Origin: Bacteroidia bacterium
GTDB taxonomy: Bacteria > Bacteroidota > Bacteroidia > Bacteroidales > UBA932
Length of the DNA stretch: 7,124 bases
Assembly: GCA_025996715.1 (NCBI GenBank)
Contig: BNTQ01000116.1
Span: forward strand, 1-7,124
Reading direction: 5' to 3'
A program made the translations under genes and the position numbers. Shown piece after piece: positions 1 through 5,170 of this stretch (position 1 is its first letter; each line of letters begins with the position of its first letter). The notes under the pieces were generated by a model, which was given only the letters and a program-made list of their open reading frames with translations, did not search any database and was not told where the DNA came from.

Positions 1-404
1 TATTCGGTTTTGCTTAATAACATATCCTGATTTGCCGACAAAAAAACTTCCTGTAATTTTACAATTTCAAGGTTTTCGAGCAAAGCCAATGTTTGTCCTC
101 TTCGCACAAAGTCGCCTTCCAATACCTTGATTTGGTGAATGATGCCGGAAACAAGCGAATTAACGTCTGCCTTGTTTTGCGGTGCAAGAACCAACTCGCC
201 GTTGGCTCGCAAAACAGCATTAAGATTTTTCATCTCAACCGTTCCCAACTCAATGCCCACCGTTTGCATTTGTTCGGCGGTGAGTTCGATTTCTTCGGAA
301 TGATGTTCTTCCGATTCCGATTTTTTTTCTGCGGGTTTCCCGCCATTGCAGGCTGTAAGCGCTACTGCGGCAGCCATACCGAAAATAATTGCTGTATATT
401 TCAT
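1..404 (-). CDS. Efflux RND periplasmic adaptor (CusB/CzcB-type membrane fusion protein), lipoprotein; C-terminus missing
   Basis: Translating down from the ATG at 404-402 gives 134 residues before the window ends. The N-terminus is a lipoprotein signal: MKYTAIIFGM, a short Ala-rich hydrophobic run, then the lipobox LTAC with Cys19 as the predicted lipidated residue. A charged linker follows (about residues 23-38, rich in Lys, Glu, Ser, with His34-His35). Next comes a segment typical of adaptor proteins, about 41-55 (LTAEQMQTVGIELG), and then the first half of a biotinyl/lipoyl-like domain at about 78-113, with SGIIHQIKV, EGDFVRRGQTLALLE and the start of the helical hairpin. The family bridges an RND pump and an outer-membrane channel in the periplasm. 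Its partners are encoded immediately upstream, and the spacing (TAA, one base, ATG) implies one mRNA and probably coupled translation. Only about a third of the usual 350-400 residues is visible, so the metal-binding and membrane-proximal domains cannot be judged. Confidence 0.9.
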   Translation of the reverse strand, partial: MKYTAIIFGMAAAVALTACNGGKPAEKKSESEEHHSEEIELTAEQMQTVGIELGTVEMKNLNAVLRANGELVLAPQNKADVNSLVSGIIHQIKVLEGDFVRRGQTLALLENLEIVKLQEVFLSANQDMLLSKTE

Positions 405-405
405 T

Positions 406-1593
406 TTAATTTTCTCCTTGTAAATAATTTAAAACTATGATTGACTGATTGAAACTGTTCAGTGCATCGGCATATTGCAGTTTGATGCCGATAGCCGTTT
501 GCAGATTTTGGATATATTCCATATATCCGATTTCGCCCAGATGGTAGGCGGTTTGCGCCGTTTGAGCGATTTCGTCGGCTTGCGCAATGCCTGCCGTTTC
601 GTAATACGCCAGACTTTCTTTTGCTTTCTGATATTCGTTGTATTGCACAGAACAAGCGTTTTGCAGGGATTGTTCCGCCTGCTGGCGTTCGATGCCAATT
701 CGTTCGTTGCGGATTTTGGCGGCTTTTATTTTCGCTCTGTTTGCGCCAAAAAATAACGGTACGCTCACGCCGATTTGAAAGCCGGGCAGCCCTGTGTCGT
801 TGAACGAATATCCGCCAAAAATATCAGGCAAAAGTTTGTTCTGTTCCACGTTGATAGCGGCTTTGCCGACGTTCATTTGTTGGTTGTAATAATCCAAAAC
901 AGGATTATTTTGTACAGACGCCGATTGCCACGTTTCTACTGCACGAATTTCTGTCGAAAGAATCATTTCCGGCGTGTTGAGCAATTTTTGTAAAACGAGT
1001 TGGCTGTTTTGCAAATCCGTTTTTGCCTTGTTCAACTGCAAATGATTTTCTTGTGCGCGGCTTTGCGCATTTATCAGTTCCAAGCGGTTGCAATCGCCCG
1101 CATTGTAACGGACGGTGGCGCGTTCCACAAAGCCGCTGTAAATGCTGTCCTGCTGCTGCAAAAGTTGAACAATTTGCTGCGTGCGGCAAAGATTAAAATA
1201 TGCTTCCGAAACGCTTTTTGTGATTTCGTTGCGCGTAACAAGTTGCGACTTTTCCGCCAATCGGGTTTCTTCTTTCAACATTTTACCTTGCGCGGCGTAA
1301 ACCGTTGGAAATTCAAAACTTTGCGTAATGCTCACATTTTTGTCAATCCACGTGGGCGTTAGCGGGTCTTGCGAGTACGACACGCCTGTTTTATCGGGAT
1401 TGAAAGCCGTACCTTGCAATGCTTTTGCCTGCTTCACTTCCAAATTGGCAGATTGAATTTGCAGGTTGTTTTGCATCGCTGTTTCGATACATTGTTGCAA
1501 AGTACGGCGGGTTTCCTGTGCATTGGCATTGTCAAACGAAAAACCAAAAATAAACAGCAACACAACGATTGACAATGATTTATTTCGCTTCAT
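406..1593 (-). other. TolC-family domain of the fusion protein (residues 1047-1441) with internal signal peptide and possible internal start
   Basis: From Met1047 (ATG at 1593-1591) the protein reads as a complete outer-membrane efflux protein. Positive residues (MKRNK) are followed by a hydrophobic core (SIVVLLFIFGFSF) and then NANAQ, a good signal peptidase I site (ANA|Q, cut after residue 1071). Two helical-hairpin repeats follow, beginning with the RTLQQCIETAMQNN segment. The second repeat includes IGVSVPLFFGANRAKIKAAK and ends with GEIGYMEYIQNLQTA and IIVLNYLQG, typical of Bacteroidota CzcC/TolC-like proteins. The mature part would be about 370 residues, a little shorter than E. coli TolC. 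TM12 of the pump should end in the cytoplasm, so this hydrophobic run is placed to export the channel. Whether the junction is cleaved, or ATG1047 is used independently behind an A-rich leader (TTAGAAAAAATAATT), cannot be decided from sequence. Confidence 0.88.
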
Positions 1594-4500
1594 AATTATT
1601 TTTTCTAAATTGATTTTTCGCTCAAACACCACATACAACGCAGGCAACACAAGCAAAGTGAGCAGCGTTGCCGTAATCAGTCCGCCGATAACGACAGAGG
1701 CGAGCGGCTTTTGTACTTCGCTGCCTGCGCTTGTCGAAAGCGCCATTGGAAGAAAGCCCAGCGAGGCAACCAAAGCCGTCATCAACACAGGGCGGAGGCG
1801 TATCATCGTGCCTTTGCGCACACGCTCGTAAACGTCCGTAATGCCTTCGTCTTTGAGTTGGTTGAACTGCCCGATTAGCACAATGCCGTTGAGCACCGCC
1901 ACACCAAAGAGGGCGATAAATCCAACGCCTGCCGAAATACTGAACGGCATATCCCGCAACCACAACGCCGCAATGCCGCCAATAGCCGACAAGGGTACTG
2001 CCGTAAAAATAAGCAGGGCTAATTTTACGTTGCGGAAAGTAAAAAACAATAAGGCAAAAATCAACAGCAATGCAGCGGGAACGGCAATCATCAAACGCTC
2101 TTTTGCTTCTTTGAGGTTTTGAAACTCGCCGCCGTAGGTGTAATAATAACCGGCAGGCAAATTCAATTTACTGTCAAGAATGGGTTGAATTTCGCTCACC
2201 GTGCTTTCGATATCTCGCCCTCGTACATTAAAACCTACATAAATGCGGCGTTGTCCGTCTTCGTGTCCGATTTGGGCAGGCGCAGTTTTGTAGCCGATTG
2301 TTGCCACTTGATTGAGTGGTATTCGTCCGCCCAAAGGCAAGGGAATATACAAATTCTCAATGCTTGCAAGGTCGTGGCGAAGTTCTTTTTTGAGGCGCAC
2401 AACCATATCAAAACGGCGGTCGCCCTCAAACACCACACCTGCCACGCTTCCTGCAAAAGCAGTTCTCAAAACCGTATTCACATCACGGATTGACAAGCCG
2501 TAACGCGCTATCTGGTTGCGGTTGTACTCGACCTGAATTTGCGGCAATCCGTTAACTTTTTCAATAAACGGCTCGTTCACACCTTCAATGTCTTTAATCA
2601 ATGCCGCAACTTTGTTTGCCTGTACAGCAAGCACGTCAATGTCGTCGCCAAAGATTTTTATTGCCACGTCCTGACGAATACCGGTAAAAAGTTCGTTGAA
2701 TCGCATTTCCATCGGTTGGCTTATTTCGACGTGAATGCCGGGGATTGTTGCCAGCGTTTCTTCCATTTTTTCGCACATTTCTTCGCGGCTGCGGGCAGAA
2801 GTCCATTCCTCTTTGGGCTTCATCGAAAGCATCATATCGCCAATTTCAATCGGCATCGGGTCGGTAGGTATTTCCGCACTGCCAATGCGGGTTACAGCCT
2901 GTTTTATTTCGGGAAATTTCGCTTTCAATGTTCGTTCTGCCAAACTGAACGTTTCGATTACCTGCGTCAACGAAGTTCCTTGCGCCACGCTAACTACGGC
3001 GGCGAGGTCGCCCTCTTCCAAAGTGGGAATAAACTCGCCGCCCAAACGGTTGAAAATCGCCAGCGAGGCGATAAGCAGGGCAATCATTGACACAACAATC
3101 GTTTTTTTCCATCGTAACGAAAATTCCAAAACCGGCTCGTAAAAACGCTTGGCGGCATTTATGAGCCGGTCCGAAAAATTTTGCTTGTGTTCGGTTTTCT
3201 TGCTCAAAAACAACGCGCTCATCATCGGTACATACGTCAGCGAAAGGATAAACGCACCCAAAATGGCAAACGAAACGGTCTGCGCCATCGGGCGAAACAT
3301 TTTGCCTTCGATACCGACTAATGTAAGAATGGGCAAATAGACAATCAGAATAATTATTTCGCCAAAAGCCGCACTGTTACGGATTTTTGAAGCGGCAGTG
3401 TAAACCTCGGCATTCATTTCCAATTGGCTTAGTTTGGGCAACTTACCATACTTCTCGTTGACGTGTTGCCCTGTAATGCGGTGCACTATCGCCTCAACAA
3501 TAATCACCGCCCCATCGACAATCAAGCCGAAATCAATCGCACCGAGCGACATCAGATTGCCGCTCACGCCAAAGATATTCATCATACCAACGGCAAACAG
3601 CATTGACAGCGGAATGACCGAAGCCACAAGAATGCCGGCGCGGAAATTGCCGAGCAGCAATACAAGCACAAAAATGACAATCAACCCGCCTTCGAGCAGG
3701 TTTTTCATCACCGTATTTGTTGTTCTGCCAACCAACTCTGTGCGGTCAATAAACGGCTCAATGATAACGCCTTCGGGCAAACTTTTCTGTACCTGCGCCA
3801 TTCGTTCCTTGACGTTGGCAATGACTTTTGAAAAGTTTTCGCCTTTGAGCATCAGCGTAATGCCTGCCACAACTTCGCCCTCGCCATTGCGTGTAACTGC
3901 GCCGTAACGAATGGCAGAGCCGATTTGAACAGTCGCCACATCGCGAATCAGTATCGGCGTTTTATCCGTGTTGCGAACAACTATTTTGCCAATATCATCA
4001 AGTGTTTTTACAAGACCCAGACCGCGAATAAAGTAGTAGTTCGCGCCCTGTTCGATATACGAGCCGCCGGTGTTTTCGTTGTTGCGTTCCAATGCCTCGT
4101 AAATTTCGGCAATGCTGACGTTCATTGAGGCGAGTATATCATTATCCAAAGCAATTTCGTACTGCTTGACGTGTCCGCCCCAGGCGCTCACTTCGGCAAT
4201 GCCTTCGGTACCTGCAAGTTGCCGTTTCACAATCCAGTCCTGCATCGTGCGCAAGTCCATATCGTTGTACTTGTCTTGGTAACCTTCGGCGGGACGGATA
4301 ACGTAATGATACACCTCGCCCAATCCGGTAGTAATTGGAGCAAGCGAAGGCTCGCCCAATCCGGCAGGGATAAGGCTTTCGGCTTCTTTTAGTTGCTGGC
4401 TGATTTGCTGCCTCGCCCAGTAAATATCCGCATTGTCCTTGAAAACAATGGTGATAACGGATATTCCGCTACGGCTGATACTGCGGCGTTCAATGACGTC

Positions 4501-4731
4501 GGGTATATTCGCCATCGCCAATTCAATCGGCGTGGTAATAAACTGCTCCACCTCCTGTGCGCCCAAAGTCGGCGCGTTTGTGATTATCTGCACCTGATTG
4601 TTGGTAATGTCGGGTTGGGCGTCAATCGGCAGGTTCATCACCGAACCCGTTCCCCAAACTATCAAAGCCAACGTCAATATGCCGATAATCAGTTTGTTCT
4701 CTATCGAGAACTTAATGATTTTATCGAACAT
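406..4731 (-). CDS. czcA: CusA/CzcA-family heavy-metal efflux RND transporter fused to a C-terminal TolC-family outer-membrane channel
   Basis: A proton-driven metal exporter of 1441 residues with two complete parts. Residues 1-1046 match a full HME-RND pump (E. coli CusA is 1047 aa). TM1 is at about 12-34, the first periplasmic loop at 35-345, TM2-6 at about 345-510, TM7 at about 543-562, the second periplasmic loop at 563-880, and TM8-12 at about 881-1036. TM4 carries AID400-FGLIVD406-GAVIIVE413, the Asp/Asp/Glu proton-relay set of CzcA. Motifs IPTDPMP (621-627) and FNELFTG (678-684) resemble CzcA/CnrA. Positions aligned by eye to the CusA methionine triad are V579, I630 and E680, arguing against Cu/Ag. 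Residues 1047-1441 are a TolC-like protein with its own signal peptide (separate entry). The start at 4731 gives the expected MFDKIIKFSIENK N-terminus; no Shine-Dalgarno is seen, only an A/T-rich leader. The small Cys-rich gene lies 74 bp upstream and the adaptor one base downstream. The reading frame is continuous across the join, so this is a fusion and not a frameshift. The gene symbol is given at family level; the metal is not proven. Confidence 0.95.
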   Translation of the reverse strand: MFDKIIKFSIENKLIIGILTLALIVWGTGSVMNLPIDAQPDITNNQVQIITNAPTLGAQEVEQFITTPIELAMANIPDVIERRSISRSGISVITIVFKDNADIYWARQQISQQLKEAESLIPAGLGEPSLAPITTGLGEVYHYVIRPAEGYQDKYNDMDLRTMQDWIVKRQLAGTEGIAEVSAWGGHVKQYEIALDNDILASMNVSIAEIYEALERNNENTGGSYIEQGANYYFIRGLGLVKTLDDIGKIVVRNTDKTPILIRDVATVQIGSAIRYGAVTRNGEGEVVAGITLMLKGENFSKVIANVKERMAQVQKSLPEGVIIEPFIDRTELVGRTTNTVMKNLLEGGLIVIFVLVLLLGNFRAGILVASVIPLSMLFAVGMMNIFGVSGNLMSLGAIDFGLIVDGAVIIVEAIVHRITGQHVNEKYGKLPKLSQLEMNAEVYTAASKIRNSAAFGEIIILIVYLPILTLVGIEGKMFRPMAQTVSFAILGAFILSLTYVPMMSALFLSKKTEHKQNFSDRLINAAKRFYEPVLEFSLRWKKTIVVSMIALLIASLAIFNRLGGEFIPTLEEGDLAAVVSVAQGTSLTQVIETFSLAERTLKAKFPEIKQAVTRIGSAEIPTDPMPIEIGDMMLSMKPKEEWTSARSREEMCEKMEETLATIPGIHVEISQPMEMRFNELFTGIRQDVAIKIFGDDIDVLAVQANKVAALIKDIEGVNEPFIEKVNGLPQIQVEYNRNQIARYGLSIRDVNTVLRTAFAGSVAGVVFEGDRRFDMVVRLKKELRHDLASIENLYIPLPLGGRIPLNQVATIGYKTAPAQIGHEDGQRRIYVGFNVRGRDIESTVSEIQPILDSKLNLPAGYYYTYGGEFQNLKEAKERLMIAVPAALLLIFALLFFTFRNVKLALLIFTAVPLSAIGGIAALWLRDMPFSISAGVGFIALFGVAVLNGIVLIGQFNQLKDEGITDVYERVRKGTMIRLRPVLMTALVASLGFLPMALSTSAGSEVQKPLASVVIGGLITATLLTLLVLPALYVVFERKINLEKIIMKRNKSLSIVVLLFIFGFSFDNANAQETRRTLQQCIETAMQNNLQIQSANLEVKQAKALQGTAFNPDKTGVSYSQDPLTPTWIDKNVSITQSFEFPTVYAAQGKMLKEETRLAEKSQLVTRNEITKSVSEAYFNLCRTQQIVQLLQQQDSIYSGFVERATVRYNAGDCNRLELINAQSRAQENHLQLNKAKTDLQNSQLVLQKLLNTPEMILSTEIRAVETWQSASVQNNPVLDYYNQQMNVGKAAINVEQNKLLPDIFGGYSFNDTGLPGFQIGVSVPLFFGANRAKIKAAKIRNERIGIERQQAEQSLQNACSVQYNEYQKAKESLAYYETAGIAQADEIAQTAQTAYHLGEIGYMEYIQNLQTAIGIKLQYADALNSFNQSIIVLNYLQGEN
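414..418 (-). promoter_or_regulatory. Possible Shine-Dalgarno AGGAG for the adaptor gene
   Basis: On the minus strand AGGAG lies nine bases before the adaptor ATG, inside the last codons (Gly-Glu-Asn) of the pump-channel gene. The other visible starts in this window have no such motif, which fits the weak use of Shine-Dalgarno pairing in Bacteroidota. The match may therefore simply reflect the GGA GAA codons. If used, it would help reinitiation after the fusion gene's stop at 408-406. Confidence 0.4.
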
Positions 4732-4768
4732 AATTTTTTTTAATGAAAAATGAAAAATTAAGAATGAA

Positions 4769-4801
4769 TAATAATGAATAGTATTAAATTATTCATTATT
4801 A
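4769..4801. repeat. 12-bp perfect inverted repeat in an A/T-only spacer, with an extra direct copy and a small tandem repeat
   Basis: In the 74-bp spacer before the pump gene, TAATAATGAATA (4769-4780) and its exact reverse complement TATTCATTATTA (4790-4801) enclose a nine-base loop. An 11-base direct copy of the right arm, TATTCATTATT, recurs at 4811-4821, overlapping the end of the small upstream gene. A tandem TGAAAAA x2 sits at 4744-4757. The stem is nearly all A/T and lacks a T-run after it in the direction of transcription, so it is not a convincing terminator. Similar A/T-rich inter-gene repeats are common in Bacteroidota. It could be an operator, an mRNA processing site or low-complexity drift. 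No TTG/TAnnTTTG promoter pair was found in this spacer. Confidence 0.6.
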
Positions 4802-4805
4802 ATTG

Positions 4806-5114
4806 TTAATTATTCATTATTTTTGGCGGTTGCCAAATGTCTCCGCAGAAAGCAGAGTAGAAAGGGTGCGTATAGTCAATTGATTGTACAAATTTGCCTT
4901 GCAAGTCGGTTGCAACAGCATCCATGACGGCAACCGTAAATCCGTGACAAGAGCCGCAGGAATGGAAGGGCGAGCAACAAACATCGCAACAGCCGTCGCC
5001 ATCGGCAGAGTTTTCGCAGGTTGGGTGAATGTCAGCCAATGCCTGCTCCGCCATTTGCGGCGCAGCAGACGAGATAAACACCATCAATGCTAATATGACT
5101 GCAAAAAATTTCAT
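4806..5114 (-). CDS. Small exported Cys-rich protein (DUF6660-like), putative metal-efflux accessory
   Basis: 102 residues. The start MKFFAVILALMVFISSAAPQ is a Sec signal peptide (Lys2 followed by a hydrophobic run to about residue 18, possible cleavage near residues 17-27), so the protein should be periplasmic or surface-exposed. The mature part holds eight Cys (33, 42, 43, 46, 47, 53, 56, 90), with a dense cluster CCDVCCSPFHSCGSCHGF at 42-59, and His at 30, 51, 57 and 83. The C-terminus FYSAFCGDIWQPPKIMNN carries an IWQPPK ending that I associate with a small Bacteroidota family (DUF6660) often found next to CzcA/CusA genes; that assignment is from memory and not searched. The Cys/His cluster could bind metal or form disulphides. 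I chose ATG 5114 because codons further upstream overlap the preceding gene and would spoil the signal peptide. It lies 56 bp after the phosphoesterase gene and 74 bp before the pump, probably in the same operon as the latter. Function is unproven. Confidence 0.85.
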   Translation of the reverse strand: MKFFAVILALMVFISSAAPQMAEQALADIHPTCENSADGDGCCDVCCSPFHSCGSCHGFTVAVMDAVATDLQGKFVQSIDYTHPFYSAFCGDIWQPPKIMNN

Positions 5115-5118
5115 GGCA

Positions 5119-5149
5119 CGAAGGTAGTAATTATTTTTTATGCAAACAA
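5119..5149 (-). promoter_or_regulatory. Possible Bacteroidota-type promoter before the small Cys-rich gene
   Basis: On the minus strand TTG (5149-5147), a 20-base spacer and TACCTTCG (5126-5119) match the Bacteroidota housekeeping consensus TTG-N19-21-TAnnTTTG with one mismatch in the -7 box. The -7 box ends only four bases before the ATG, so transcription would start at or next to the start codon and give a leaderless or nearly leaderless mRNA. That is unusual and lowers confidence. If real, it would separate the metal-export operon from the phosphoesterase gene. Confidence 0.3.
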
Positions 5150-5165
5150 ATTGCCAAGGTTGCAT
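5140..5165. repeat. Weak inverted repeat ATGCAA/TTGCAT in the 56-bp spacer
   Basis: ATGCAA (5140-5145) and TTGCAT (5160-5165) can pair around a 14-base loop. On the plus strand the second arm runs into eight T (5165-5172), which looks like a weak intrinsic terminator, but no plus-strand gene would use it. In the direction of the genes the arms are flanked by A-runs, so it does not look like a terminator for the phosphoesterase gene. The loop contains the TTG of the possible promoter, so a regulator site is conceivable. Confidence 0.25.
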
Positions 5166-5170
5166 TTTTT

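Noticed and set aside
1594..1620. Possible artificial gene fusion from a sequencing error between pump and TolC genes
   Set aside because: Both halves are full length and in the same frame with a sensible eight-residue linker, and this fusion architecture is known in Bacteroidota. A missed stop codon cannot be wholly excluded but is not needed.
1622..1963. Minus-strand 113-codon frame overlapping the pump (also 905-1189 and 401-655)
   Set aside because: These are shifted-frame shadows of the fusion gene, with no family features and compositions typical of out-of-frame translation.
2539..3090. Plus-strand open frame of 183 codons, and a 157-codon one at 3434-3907
   Set aside because: Both lie opposite strongly conserved RND coding sequence. 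Their translations show no recognisable domain and read like the antisense of hydrophobic and Gly/Ala-rich codons.
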